Source: Eustoma russellianum (lineage: Eukaryota > Streptophyta > Magnoliopsida > Gentianales > Gentianaceae). From it: a stretch of DNA of 64,000 nt. The stretch lies in NCBI GenBank assembly GCA_036186865.1, contig AP025062.1, positions 9,050,410 through 9,114,409 on the forward strand. The letters run 5' to 3'. The translations under genes and the position numbers were made by a program. The stretch's first letter is position 1. The number at the start of each line of letters is the position of its first letter. Positions 10,521 through 22,495 of the stretch are shown one piece after another. The notes under the pieces are model-generated. The model did not search any database. It had not been told where the DNA came from and saw only the letters and a list, made by a program, of their open reading frames with translations.

Positions 10521-13028
10521 TGTAGCGTCCCGACCCGGACAACGGAATCCGAACCGGTTCACCCGTCGTAGCTTACTGAGAAGACTACAAGACGTCTCAT
10601 CTCTCGAATACACATCATCAATGACGTAAGAGAAATAAATGCGAAAACATATCTCCATAAATCTAAATCATCAAATCAATACGTCAAAGATAACGAGAAT
10701 ACTCAAATGTATATGGTCGCAGCCATCTAAAACCTCCAATGAAATCAAACCAGAATTAACAGAAACTATCTAATCTAATCTCTCCATAAGGCCTATGCAT
10801 CCCATTCTGCCCACTCGCCGTCATCCTCAATGAAAATCATATCATAACTGGGTTCATCTGCAAAATCAAAGGCAGTACCCTTAGCGAAAAACGCTAGCAA
10901 GTAACCCGCTTATAAGACATACGGGATCATCACATGGTAAGACATGAGTAATAGATAACTTGAGGGAATTGAGGGGGCACATGTCTTGTAAATTTCCAAA
11001 TGTAAATTTAAATAACGCAGTAAAGCAAGTACGACAAATTGCTCACATTTAACAATTCATTGGCAATCAAGTATCGCACACGTTCGTAACACATTGACTC
11101 TCGTGATGCATGTCAAGATATGCACTACACTACTCATTCATTTATGCATGAACACTTTCTCTTTTAAAACAGTGCAATGCATGACATAATGCCCGGTCAC
11201 TTCATATAACTTTATACCCTGTAACGCGCCCCGGCTTATATTTCCATCCCGGTTTACGTTACAGACAACTTTATACCCTGTAATGCACCTCGGCTTATAT
11301 TTCCATCCCGAGTAGCATTACAGACAACTTTATACCCTGTAACGCGCCCCGGCTTATATTTCCATCCCGGTTTACGTTACAGTCTTTTGTGCCCTACAAT
11401 GCGTCCCGGCTTAAATTTCCATCCCGGTTTACATTGCAGGTCACCTTCGCAAATCTGTGCCGAAGCACCTTTTTTTTTCAAATCAATATGCAAATGCACG
11501 TGCCATGATGCAGGACTCCTCATTTCATTCTCATTCCACATGCTCGTATGCAATTCACATAAGTAGTTCATGTACACATGCGCACGTACAAGCATACACA
11601 AGTTTCCAATAACGTACACATCATAACTTAGGCTTCCACCATCACGTCAACCCTTAGTCTTGACTCTAAGGTTCACAACCCAAGGCCAATATCCCTAACC
11701 ATTCCTCATTGAACTCCAAACACCTCGTACATTCATCTCCTAGCCCATCTAAGTCATTCACGTTGAAACTCGATTCGAGAACCCATTGAAGTCACCAATA
11801 TTGTTTCACCATCTTAGGTCATGTTCCCAAGGCTTAGACTACCTTTAATCAGGTCTTAAGAAGCCTCTAAGGTCACCCAAAGATTTCCCGAGCTTTCCTA
11901 TTTCTTTCTCTATTTTTCCACAAAACTGGGGGACATCATCCCCTCACATCGATCGATCTATGTACTTCATACCCTCACATCGATCGATCGATGTCCATCA
12001 GAGGACATCGATCTCTCAGCCCTTCCTACATCGATCGATCGAAGTGACTTCATCCCCTCACATCGATCGATCGATGTCCATCAGAGGACATCATACCCTC
12101 ACATCGATCGATCTATGTACTTCATCCCTTCACATCGATCGATCTATGTACTTCATCCCCTCACATCGATCGATCGATGTCCACGATTCTAGCACAGAAA
12201 CTTTGCGATTTTCGCAGAAACTACAAAACCATAACTCCAATTGATCCCAAACTTCATCCCCATCAATCCAAGCCTAAACCCTGCTATAATCTCATGCTTA
12301 AACCACGAATTAAACGCTACACAATTACAAATCACAGATTCAAGCCTAACACACGACTCATCCATCACAACAACCCAAAAATCCTTCCTCTCTCTCTCAA
12401 ACCCACGCATCCACGCAAGCACATCAAGAGGGGATTCAAGGGATAAGGATTTGCAGGATTTCACAGATTCAACAACAACAACAATCACATTTTCATATAC
12501 ATCGGCCAAATCTTGAAACGAAAGCACATAAACATATACACATAATCAAAGAACGAATCTACTGCATGGTGATCCAATTTGATAACAAAATAGACCATTT
12601 TTCTTTCACAAAACGTAGGAACTTATAAACAGATTACTTGTCTTTGATTACTCGAAGTCGGATTGGGAAACGAACTAAGGCTGGATCAATTCTTGGAGGA
12701 TGTCTTCTTCTTCTCCTGGAAGAAACGGCTAGGGTTGTGAGGAAGCGTCGTTGGTTTCTGAATAGTGAAGAAACTGACGCTTTGTCAGTTTATATATGGT
12801 CAGGGAAAAGTTTGGTGTTTCTAAATTATACTATTATCTATTTATCTTAAAGGATAACTTAATTATTTAATTCTAATTTAAATATAATTAATTTCTAATA
12901 TTAAATCCATCATTAATTTCTAATTAATCCTCATATTAATGCCTAACCTAATTCTCGTTGACCGTCATTAATTCTCAAAAATTCTTCTTCGTCTTTTAAT
13001 TACCCTACGAAGGGTGCGTGGCATAACA
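10521..13028 (-). repeat. gypsy-1 5' LTR
   Basis: 2,508 bp, TGTAGCG...CATAACA on the plus strand; the upstream, promoter-bearing LTR in element orientation. Repeat layout as in the 3' LTR: palindrome array 11945-12182, TATA-like repeats 11211-11450, micro-ORF 10793-10840. Followed by TAGTG at 13029-13033. Confidence 0.93.
10793..10840 (-). CDS. Conserved LTR micro-ORF, gypsy-1 5' LTR copy
   Basis: Encodes the same 15 residues as 3304-3351. In the 5' LTR it lies downstream of the TATA-like repeats, so it would fall in the transcript leader ahead of gag. A small hairpin, TAGCG-TTTTT-CGCTA, lies just upstream at about 10888-10903 and is conserved in outline in the other families. Confidence 0.4.
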   Translation of the reverse strand: MIFIEDDGEWAEWDA

Positions 13029-13033
13029 TAGTG
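13029..13033. repeat. Target-site duplication TAGTG, right copy
   Basis: Matches 3027-3031 across gypsy-1. Confidence 0.93.
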
Positions 13034-14278
13034 GTTCTCCCCACTGCTGCATCCACATTAATCTTTAGCTTACCTGTAGGTGGTAGCTCCCACTTGATAA
13101 TTTTGTGCCGCCTTAGTCGCAAGTGCGGAGAGAAATATGCATCAACCAAATGGGGTATGTTCTGACTAAACTTACTCCCATTAGTTGCGGCACACCACGT
13201 GAAAATATGCTCCCGGACCCTATGAAACAGCCTGCTGTATGAAAAATCATTATCTCCAAAACGAATGCTTGTGTATTCCTTCCAAATTACCCATGTGACC
13301 AGTGAAGGCACAATGGCGCGCAATTGTCCCAGCATATGACTGCGAGAGGATGTTCTCCACCAACGCAATATATAACTCAAAACTGTCATGTTGTTGGCAA
13401 TGGCCCAGAAAATAGTATTGAAATTTCATTCCATAATGGCTTGATCCGCGGACAGTGTAGGAACGTGTGATCTCGGGAATCTGTATCCACATGACAAAAG
13501 ACACATTGAGTAGGATAGATAGCCTGCCATGCACTTAAATTATCCGGTATTCACCACAGCTTCGATATGAAAATGCTACACGCATGCGGTGATCGAGGCC
13601 ACCATATTAAGCGAGAATGATCCATATGGTCAACATTGAAGGATAAGAGTCTATATACCGATTTTATGGAGAATTGACCATTTGAATCAGGATCCCAACA
13701 AAGACCTTCCCGTGTATCTTGTACGTGAGTTACCATATAGTCATGAATGCGATAAATTCGTTTCCAAGTAGGCGAATCATAAATATGTGAGTAGATGGTA
13801 GATCGAGTACCATACTTACTTCGTATGAAAGCAGCCCATAACGTTTGAGAATGATGATATTTCCACCAAAGTTGGCAGTCGTATGATTCCTGGAGATGGT
13901 GGATGCTGCGCAATCCTAATCCTCCATCCTCTTTTGGCAGGCATATAGTATCCCAACTTCGCCAATGATGCCGTCCATTCCATAGGAAGTTTGACATTCT
14001 GCAGTTGAGCGACTGAATAACACTTACCGGAAGCTTTGAGCTGGCAATGATGTGTAATGGCATTGAACACAGAACATGGCGTATTAAAGTTATGCGGCCA
14101 TCCATAGAAAGCAATTTAGATGACCAAGAGTTTAGTCTCGAATCCACATGTGAAAGCAGCGGTGCACAATACATTGCACGATTTATACCTTTATACAGAT
14201 AAGAGCCAAGATATTTAATGGGCAAAGAGGCGATACGCATACCTAATATCTGGGAAGCTCTAGTGGGGGACACGCCTG
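13034..14278 (-). pseudogene. LINE retrotransposon: RT C-terminal part, zinc-finger region, start of RNase H
   Basis: Minus-strand frame 13551-14273 matches the C-terminal half of a plant LINE reverse transcriptase: LPIKYLGSYL, LSMDGRITLIRHVL, SNFLWNG, LPKEDGGLGLRSI, LWWKYHHSQTLWAAFIRSKYG. An in-frame TGA at about 13551 interrupts the zf-RVT region, which continues as CVFCHVDTDSRDHTFLHCP. Frame 13000-13389 then carries further LINE sequence, so at least one frameshift is present. The RNase H domain opens with KLKINVDAA and is cut by gypsy-1. LINE similarity starts abruptly near 14278, so the copy is 5'-truncated with no endonuclease or RT catalytic core. Confidence 0.85.
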
Positions 14279-14435
14279 CACCAAATATCCATTACCAAAA
14301 ACGATATCCAAAAACGATATCCATTACCAAATATTCAGATATCAATTTGAAACACATACCATCAATTTTAACAACCAAACAGCGTGTATGAGTTTGGAAG
14401 CTCTCCAAACACATACCTTTAATGAAAAACCCACA

Positions 14436-14625
14436 ACCATACACTCCCTAAGGAGCGGTTACAATAAAAGAGGATTGATATGAATCCGGATGAGATCTGA
14501 GGAGGCCTCATACGAGTCAAAATATGAACCATACACTCCCTAAGGAGCGGTTACAATAAAAGAGGATTGATATGAATCCGGATGAGATCTGAGGAGGTCT
14601 CATACGAGTCAAAATATGAGGCCTC
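14436..14625. repeat. Tandem duplication of about 95 bp (two copies)
   Basis: The block starting CCATACACTCCCTAAGGAGC and ending ACGAGTCAAAATATG is present twice head to tail with a single C/T difference near the end. Its last part resembles the apex of the neighbouring inverted repeat: ATGAGGC(C/A)TCCAATCACGCG occurs at about 14626 and at the apex. Confidence 0.85.
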
Positions 14626-14640
14626 CAATCACGCGACGGT

Positions 14641-16371
14641 AGGAAATTAAAATGAAGTCAAGATCATTCTGGATCATGTGAAATAATGATAAAAAGAAAT
14701 AAAATGATAGAGTGTGTGTATATATGTATGTGTATATTTGTGTACATTTTATAAATTTACATGCTTGTATGTATCATCGTAGCAAAAAAGATGAATTTTT
14801 TTTACGTTTTATATACTAATCGTGGAAAATGCTCTAAGATTCAACGTCAATTTACAAACAAATAGACTGATTAGTATATTTCATGATTTTCGTCTTAACT
14901 AGGTTTAGTAAAAGCTCAATAGTATTCTGCATCTTTCCAAATCTGTCATCCCTCTTCATATCATGGATAAAAATACCAATTTCATTCTCAAGGCAGAACA
15001 AGTCAACACTTCAAAACTCACTATGATAATCAAAAGAAGAAAATGCACCAAGTATACTGGTCCGAATCCCCTGACCTCCATCCAACCTCACCATTCCCTG
15101 CTGCCACGTGGTAGGAGATCTTTTGTTACCGTCCATGTAGGGGGTCAGGAGATTCTGCTCCACTCAAACTAGCCATACAACTAAGCAACTCTATGATTAC
15201 ATCACCCAATCGATTTTTCAAAACAATCAAATGGATTGTTGAAATCTTAAAATTGCAGATCAATAATTACAAAAAAGACATCAATTCAAAACTGATAAAG
15301 GTTTCTCGTGTATTGCTTGCTATGCTTCTTTATTCTTCGTGGAACATACTCGTCATCCATGTTAGAAAAATGAACGCCATTTTCGCCACAAAAAGAAATG
15401 ACCAAGTTCAAGGAGATTCATATCGGATGAGAGATCTCATATGAGGCATCCAATCACGCGCGATACCATGTGTACACATGGTATCGCGCGTGATTGGATG
15501 CCTCATATGAGATCTCTCATACGCGCGATACCATGTGTACACATGGTATCGCGCGTGATTGGATGCCTCATATGAGATCTCTCATCCGATATGAATCTCC
15601 TTGAACTTGGTCATTTCTTTTTGTGGCGAAAATGGCGTTCATTTTTCTAACATGGATGACGAGTATGTTCCACGAAGAATAAAGAAGCATAGCAAGCAAT
15701 ACACGAGAAACCTTTATCAGTTTTGAATTGGTGTCTTTTTGGTAATTATTGATCTGCAATTTTAAGATTTCAACAATCCATTTGATTGTTTTGAAAAATC
15801 GATTGGGTGATGTAATCATAGAGTTGCTTAGTTGTATGGCTAGTTTGAGTGGAACAGAATCTCCTGACCCCCTACATGGACAGTAACTAAAGATCTCCTA
15901 CCACGTGGCAGCAGGGAATGGTGAGGTTGGATGGAGGTCAGGGGATTCGGACCAGTATACTTGGTGCATTTTCTTCTTTTGATTATCATAGTGAGTTTTG
16001 AAGTGTTGACTTGTTCTGCCTTGAGAATGAAATTGGTATTTTTATCCATGATATGAAGAGGGATGACAGATTTGGAAAGATGCAGAAGACTATTGAGCTT
16101 TTACTAAACCTAGTTAAGACGAAAATCATGAAATATACTAATCAGTCTATTTGTTTGTAAATTGACGTTGATTCTTAGAGAATTTTCCACGATTAGTATA
16201 TAAAACGTAAAAAAAATTCATCTTTTTTGCTACGATGATACATACAAGCATGTAAATTTATAAAATGTACACAAATATACACATACATATATACACACAC
16301 TCTATCATTTTATTTCTTTTTATCATTATTTCACATGATCCAGAATGATCTTGACTTCATTTTAATTTCCT
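14641..16371. repeat. Large inverted repeat (foldback), arms of about 865 bp
   Basis: 14641-15505 and 15507-16371 are reverse complements of each other, centred on 15506, with about 1-2% differences (for example around 15130 versus 15885). Small mirrored frames (14963-15172 and 15840-16049; 15193-15444 and 15568-15819) are by-products with no recognisable family. The apex holds two copies of a perfect palindrome, centred at 15473/15474 and 15538/15539. The first spans 94 bp (15427-15520). I found no target duplication and no transposase. Confidence 0.92.
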
Positions 16372-16621
16372 CTAACAATGAGCTCAAAGTTCATACTTGG
16401 GAATGTTCCTCAACCCAAGAGCAGCGATTACAATAAGCAGAAAAGTGGACAAAGTCGGTTAACATACAAGAAAATACGAAAAGACATAAGCAAAGAAGAA
16501 AAACTTTACCGAATACGTAATTATTAGACATTTATTTATTAATAGGATAATTAATAATTGATATGTAACATCGATAAATATACATAACATAAAATGTGGC
16601 TTATTATTATATTTTATATTA
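16372..16621. other. AT-rich spacer, no gene seen
   Basis: Lies between the inverted repeat and the hAT element; no coding or repeat structure recognised. Confidence 0.5.
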
Positions 16622-16629
16622 GTTATTAA

Positions 16630-18509
16630 TAGGGGTGTACATGGTCCGGTTCGGCCGGTTTTTGGACATGTCACACACCAAACTGTTTGAAACGGTTTTG
16701 AAATTGTAAAACCAAAACTAGACCGAGACTGGTCAACAAACTGTTTGACCGGTCCAGTTTGGTTCGGCTTGGTTCCGGTTTTTACCGGTTTGCAAAATTT
16801 CCTCAACACAATGTACACAAGCGCACCTAAGCTAGCAACTGTATGTCTACACCTAAACAATAAGCATCACATGCCTCTTTAACGGCCACGGGTATGCAGC
16901 AAACTTTATAGCAATAACGATTCTATCTTGAGCATTCTTCTTACCTAAAAGGCGCAGAAAGCAGGGTATAGAGCATGTGTCTTCTCATAAGAAATCTGAC
17001 ATTTACTCAAGAAGGGGGGAAGAAAAATTTATACAATTCTCCATCGTCAATCTCTAACTAAAATAGTTAAAACTTAAATTAATTGTAGAAGCATAATCTA
17101 CCGGAGAAGCAAGTAAATGCAACTACATTCAGCTTTAGCAGGTGCAGTGTTTGTTTTATGAGTCAAAATATTTTTCATTCATTTTGTTGGTACACAATCT
17201 TTTTATAGTCTTAGCTATCATAAGTATGATAAGAAATGAATACAAAAAAATAAATACAATAATTGTGATTGAGTAATTCTGTGTAATCATATTCGACGTA
17301 ATTATATTTTCGAATTTCACCATTTCCTCCGTCGCCTTCTCAAAGGTGTTTGACCACGATTGAAAGCTCCGCCCTGACCAACCTCCCTTAATCAGCTTGC
17401 CTCCTTGAAACGATGAACTTCTGTTCACAGATAAAATTGTATGTGTATCTTGTAAAAAACCAGAAAGAAAATATTCACATGTTTAGCATGGCACATCAGA
17501 CAGAGAACATTGCAAACCAAATTTACCTTTCATTCAAACACAGCTTCTCTTTTAGGCTATAAGCCATTCCTTCTTCCAAAGTTTGGACGCCAAACCTGCA
17601 TAGCATGGATAACGGCATCTAACAACAGCAGCAACTTATATGAATTTACAAAACAACAACATATGTTGCAACACAGCAAAAACAAAGTAAGACCAAAAAT
17701 AGAAAGTGCAAAAACACAAGAGGAAAAGGAAGGTGAAAAGAGATGAAAAACTTCTCCAATATCCCATAGGAAACTGGAACCGCTTAACGATGGAGTCAGG
17801 GCATGTCAATAAACGAAACATAAACACCAAAAATCCACAAATCTAGATACATCAAACCCGCATGCAAAAAAACCACAGAGCAAAACAGATCTGTCATCTG
17901 GGTAAGAAATTTACCAGATCTGGATGTAGATCAAAACAGTTCTATAAATAGAAGAAGCAGTGAGGTGATGGTGATGGACTGATGGTGCAACAGCGATTAA
18001 CGAAGTGGGTAACTAACGATTAATGAAGCAGCAATGTGACGGGCTGATGGTGAAGCTGAGGCACTGGAAGTCTGGAGCCTGGAGTGGAGGTGATGGAGTG
18101 AAGAAGCGCTCGAAGTTGAAGGGAAGAACAGGAATTTGGCGAGTTGGGGATTGGGGTTGGGGAAGGCAGGAGCAGGAAAGGGGGAAATGGGGAATTGAGA
18201 AAGTGAAAACTGGGAAGGGGGAATTGGGAAATGGGAAAACAGGAAAGGGAGACCAAGTTTCTAGGTTTATCGGGGAGGGGATAAAAATTAAAAATAATTA
18301 TAATATATTTATTTAATATATATTACATTAAATAGGCCCGGTCCGGTTTTGCGGTTTAAAATTTCCTGAACCGGAACCAAACCAGAAAAAACGGTCCGGT
18401 TTTTTCTTTACATGAAAACCGGCTGTTAAACTGTGGTTCGGTTTTGAACGGTTTGGATCAGCCTGGTTCGGTTTTTTGGTTCGGTTTTTAGAAATTTTGT
18501 TCACCCCTA
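16630..18509. mobile_element. hAT-type non-autonomous DNA transposon
   Basis: Ends TAGGGGTG...CACCCCTA form terminal inverted repeats, and the 8-bp GTTATTAA flanks both sides (16622-16629 and 18510-18517), the duplication length of hAT elements. Subterminal regions (16640-16795 and 18335-18495) are packed with CCGGTT/AACCGG and CGGTTCGGTTTT motifs in both orientations. No transposase frame is visible in the 1.9 kb, so mobilisation would need a related enzyme. The interior includes a purine-rich stretch of GGGGGAATTGGGAAA type (18115-18255) and a minus frame at 17156-17428 ending in a hydrophobic helix, possibly captured host sequence; that is uncertain. Confidence 0.82.
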
Positions 18510-18517
18510 GTTATTAA

Positions 18518-19597
18518 GTAACTACTATGATTTACTTACTAACACGACAAAATTTATCATTGTTCAAGTAATGGCTTGGACTTGAATTGGGTACTTATGC
18601 CATCTCAATCTTTAATTAGGCATTTGAATAGTCCCATTACAAAAGTTAGTGTGTCACATCCACATGCATCTGCAAATGAGTTAACGAATTCGGAATTGTT
18701 GAAGTTGGTTTAGTTTTTAATTTTGTTTTTTTCAATCTAATCATGTTTAAGATCGAATTCTAAATGTCTTAGATATAAGATGAACCCAAAAAGAACGATT
18801 TGATATTTAGTTTGTGACAATGGTCCAACATAGAACTTATGAAAATGCATATACAAGTCATATATTCTTTTCATGTACTATGTCTCGTAAAACTGTAAGT
18901 ATTTATATTAGATATTTGTTGTGCTAACATAACACCTCTGTGTACTAACAATTTAATAAAAGGCACCTCATCCCTCAAAGAAAAACAAAACACTACATAA
19001 GTCTATGTCCAACACACTACATAACAATTTAATTCACGGCCTCAGTCAGCACCACACAGCTGACAAAGAACAGGAAGGGAGCCACCACCGTGGAAATCTC
19101 ATAAGCCATCAAAAGCGGGGCGGTTCTACGGTGATAGGCAGCGAAATCGGCTTGAACGAGAATAGAGGAAGAAGGATTGGAAGGGCGGACGAGACACAGA
19201 GGAAGAATATGACGAAAATAAATGAGGTAAAAAGGGTTGGCGATTAAATCCTAACCCTATCCTTTAAAAACTAAAATTTTGCCTCTTCAAATTTCTTAAA
19301 ATCTGAAATTTGCCCCTAGATCTTCTATTATTTACATATTCACTCCCAACAATTTAAGCAATTTACAGATTTAACCAACATTATGAAAAAAGTCAATAGG
19401 TTTACCCCAACAGTCTCAGAAATTTATAAATTTAGCCATAAAATTTGAAAAATCCAAATTTCGGTCCTAAGCCCATCGAACTCACTCGTCACAGAAACAA
19501 AAACCAGTAAAGCCGAGTGAATAGATTTTCGGTTGTAGAGCTACAGACACAATGAGTCATGACCCTATAGACTTCCATCATCTATCTACTTCTGCTA
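18518..19597. other. Intergenic, no gene seen
   Basis: AT-rich spacer between the hAT element and gypsy-2. A plus frame at 19005-19247 is His/Arg/Lys-rich with no recognisable domain and is not called. Confidence 0.5.
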
Positions 19598-19880
19598 AAA
19601 TCTGTAGCGCCTCGGCCCGATACTAGACATCGGTACCAATGTACCCGCCGTAACCTACTACGAGAACTATGAAGCGTCAAAGCAGATCAAGCACACGACA
19701 TCCATGACGTAAGATAAATCAGCAGAAACGTCTTAGAATTAAACCTTCAATAACAATAATATCCCAAATGAAACACAGCGGAAATAAAACGTGTCAGGGA
19801 GAGTGTCTAAAGAATCCTTCAACACGAAGCTTAACAGTAAATCCGTCAACTAAAAGATAGGGAATGTAAGTCTGTCCATT

Positions 19881-19934
19881 TTAGTGACCATAGTCCCAAT
19901 GAGCCCACTCGCCGTTATCTTCTGTAAAAATCAT
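19881..19934 (-). CDS. Conserved LTR micro-ORF, gypsy-2 3' LTR copy
   Basis: ATG at 19932-19934 and TAA at 19881-19883; the product is MIFTEDNGEWAHWDYGH. It aligns without gaps to the gypsy-1 peptide over 14 residues. In the other gypsy-2 LTR an 8-nt deletion near 25987 removes the EWA part and breaks the frame. Confidence 0.38.
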   Translation of the reverse strand: MIFTEDNGEWAHWDYGH

Positions 19935-21139
19935 CTCGTACTTTGACTCACCTGAAAAGCAGATAGAGTATTTGTTTTTAGCGAAAACATCGCCAGCAAG
20001 TAACTCACCTATACACCTTACGGGACCACACACGACGAGTCACCAGTATATAAATCAATGCCCAAAATAAGGTGCTCGGGTTGGCAAATAACATCTTTAT
20101 AACGATTCATCAAGTCCAAATAAGCCACATAATTGACACACAAAAAGAAACCAACACTTGTAGAGCCAAACATCCTACATAAACAGAATATATGCTATTA
20201 ACATTTTTTGTATGTCAAATCTTATGCTCGTGTAACATGATGCATGTACTTCTTCAAAACCACACATAAAACCCATGCATATGTCTTGTAAACATGTCAT
20301 GCATGTCATTTCACAAAACTTTTCATAATTCTTCTTATCATATTCTTCGCGTAGCATAACTTTATACCCCGTGCTGATAGGTCCACGGTCCCATAACATA
20401 TAACTTTATACCCCGTGCTGATAGGTCCACGGCCCCATAAAATAACTTTATTTTCCATGCTAATAGGTCCACGACCCCATAAAATAACTCTATTTTCCGT
20501 GCTGATAGGTTCATGGCCCCATACAATACTTTATACCCTGCTGTTGATTCACATGTCATGCTTTTATACCCTGCTTTCGCAGGCGTGACTTTTATACCCT
20601 GCGATCAACCAGCAGTCATAGTTCAAAAACTTTAATCTTCTTTTCAATCTCGTATTCTTTCCGCAAAACAAAACTCACGTCGAAATGCAAAGTGTTCATG
20701 TTGTGATGCAGAATGCTCATGCAACATCATATCAAACGTGTAACATGCACACAAACTTTACATATCAAGTACAAAGTCCTGAACATCTATCACACCCTGC
20801 TCGTACCATTTCATGTCCTTTCATATTACAGAAATTCTTATCGAGTTCACACTTAACATTGCTCATTCATACTTCCTCAAACACACCTTATTCGTACCAT
20901 TTTATGCCCTTTCATATTGCTAACTCGCTTCGAGTTCATACCTAACTTTACTCATTCACACTTAATGTTTACAACTCAAGCACACCACGTTCATACCACT
21001 TCATGTCCTTTCGTATCGCAAATTCACTTTGAATTCATACTTAACCTTACTCATTCACACTTAATGTTTACAACTCAAGCACACTTCAAAAACACTTGCA
21101 TTTTATGAGCAATGGAAGAGAATAAAAGGAATCTCACAT

Positions 21140-21495
21140 TCGTGGAGCGCTTAATGGGTCGAAAGGAACTTCTAGCACACTTGGAACGCCTTCAGGAGGC
21201 GCCTAAAGTGACTTGGAGCGCCTATCTAGGCATTCGAAGTGTTCTGGAATGTGCTGGCATACATCGAACGCCTACATGACGCGCTTTATGTGACATCGAA
21301 CACCTTCAGAGGTGTTCGAAGTGTTTTGGAATGTGTTGTGACACATTGAACGCCTACATGAAGCGCCTTATATGATATAAAGCGCCTAATGTAGGTGTTC
21401 GAAGTGTTCTGGAATGCACTGGGACACATTGAACGCCTACTTTAGGCGCCTAATATGACATGGAGCGCCTAAAGTAGGTGTTCGAAGTGTTCTGA
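21140..21495. repeat. GCGCC-rich tandem repeats in gypsy-2 3' LTR
   Basis: About six degenerate units of 50-75 bp, each with (G/C)GAACGCCTAC or GAGCGCCTAA, then GTGTTCGAAGTGTTCTGGAATG. It occupies the same LTR position as the CATCGATCG palindrome array of gypsy-1. The second copy begins at 27058 in the other LTR and is cut by the insertion at 27389. Confidence 0.8.
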
Positions 21496-22459
21496 CGGTT
21501 CCAGAACTGCAAATTTCTGCAGTAACTTCTCCCCATCATCTTCCTCTTTCACCCCTTTCATGTTAAACACTTCAAAATCCATCTTACCACCTAGATTCAT
21601 CATGCTTAACACACAACTAACATGAATTGATTCTTAAACATGTCAAAACGTATCCACTCTAAGCCTTCTTTCACCCACAACTTCCAATGTATCCTCAAAT
21701 TTTCCAACACAACAAAATCTACAACAGCCCATCATTCATCCTTCATCTTCCTGCAAATACTCTCAAATCATCTAAGGTACAGTTAATAACTCAAGAACTT
21801 ACAACAATACGATAAACACAACATGAATGACACTTTTATGGGCATATTTAACAACAATTAAGCACAACATGGATACTTTCAGATTTAGGCCCAAAGAACA
21901 TGACTTTAATCAAACAAACAACAACAAATACGTGTAGTAGAGCATGTGACATAAACAAATCAAGATTACTAATGTGTGGTCTGAATTTTCTCTTTATAAG
22001 AACTTAGGGTCTGTTGTATCAAAATTTGCATAAAGCGTATAGAAAGATTACTTGCCTTTGCTTCTAGATAGTCTTACGAATGTTCTGCAGGATTTCGGAA
22101 AAAGTTGAACCTAGATTGGCCGCTCTTTCTTCCTTTTCTTCTTCTCTTCTTCTTCTTTCTCTTTTCTCCTTCTCTTCTCTCTCCCTTCAGCCGTTTTCCT
22201 CCTCTTCCTCTGTCCTTTGTAACCGATGGCCTAATAGTGTAATGGTAGTTATACTAATTTGTGTAACTCCCCCCAGCATTTAAGTGGAGAGGGGTAGTTT
22301 TGGTATTTTGGCCTAATTTCCTCAATTTCAGCTTTTTGACTATTCTTTCACCTATATTTTATTCAATTATGTCTAATAAATCTATACAATTAATAAAATT
22401 GCATTTTAAGTTGCTTCCTAACTATTTAATGTCGGACCCAAACGTTGCAGGCTATGACA

Positions 22460-22472
22460 TTCCATCTCCCTT
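22460..22472 (-). other. gypsy-2 polypurine tract
   Basis: AAGGGAGATGGAA in element orientation, adjoining the 3' LTR. Confidence 0.8.
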
Positions 22473-22495
22473 ACAAAAAGTTTCGTCCTCGAAAC

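Larger units (their letters stand above)
3032..13028 (-). mobile_element. gypsy-1: nearly complete Ty3/gypsy chromovirus LTR retrotransposon
   Basis: Elements present: two TG...CA LTRs (3032-5537 and 10521-13028), a 5-bp duplication, a primer-binding site at 10506-10518, a polypurine tract at 5538-5550, and gag, zinc knuckle, protease, RT, RNase H, integrase and a chromodomain-like C-terminus in Ty3/gypsy order on the minus strand. By eye the LTRs differ at roughly twenty sites over 2.5 kb, so the insertion is young. Visible lesions are an in-frame TGA (9529-9531), a TAG (8354-8356), a 1-nt insertion near 5933 and a 10-N assembly gap with a duplicated flank. Two AT-rich gaps in pol look like introns rather than lesions. 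Clade (Tekay/Del-like) is inferred from the chromodomain-like end and RT motifs. Confidence 0.93.
19603..22459 (-). repeat. gypsy-2 3' LTR
   Basis: 2,857 bp, TGTAGCGCC...CTATGACA. It has a TATA-like array (20358-20600; motifs TTTATACCCC or TTTATACCC alternating with GGTCCACGGCCCCATAA spacers) and a second array of GAGCGCC/GAACGCC units (21140-21490). The micro-ORF is at 19881-19934. Confidence 0.92.

Noticed and set aside
14963..16049. Pairs of identical small proteins on opposite strands
   Set aside because: They are mirror copies created by the inverted repeat; no family or codon constraint is visible.
18020..18316. Pro/Ser-rich minus frame and Trp/Gly/Lys-rich plus frame
   Set aside because: Both are readings of a purine-rich GGGAAT-type stretch inside the hAT element.
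22080..22283. Ser/Phe/Leu-rich frame (also at 31196-31399)
   Set aside because: It is a CTTCTT-rich part of the gypsy-2 LTR, repeated in both LTRs; low-complexity and not conserved as protein.
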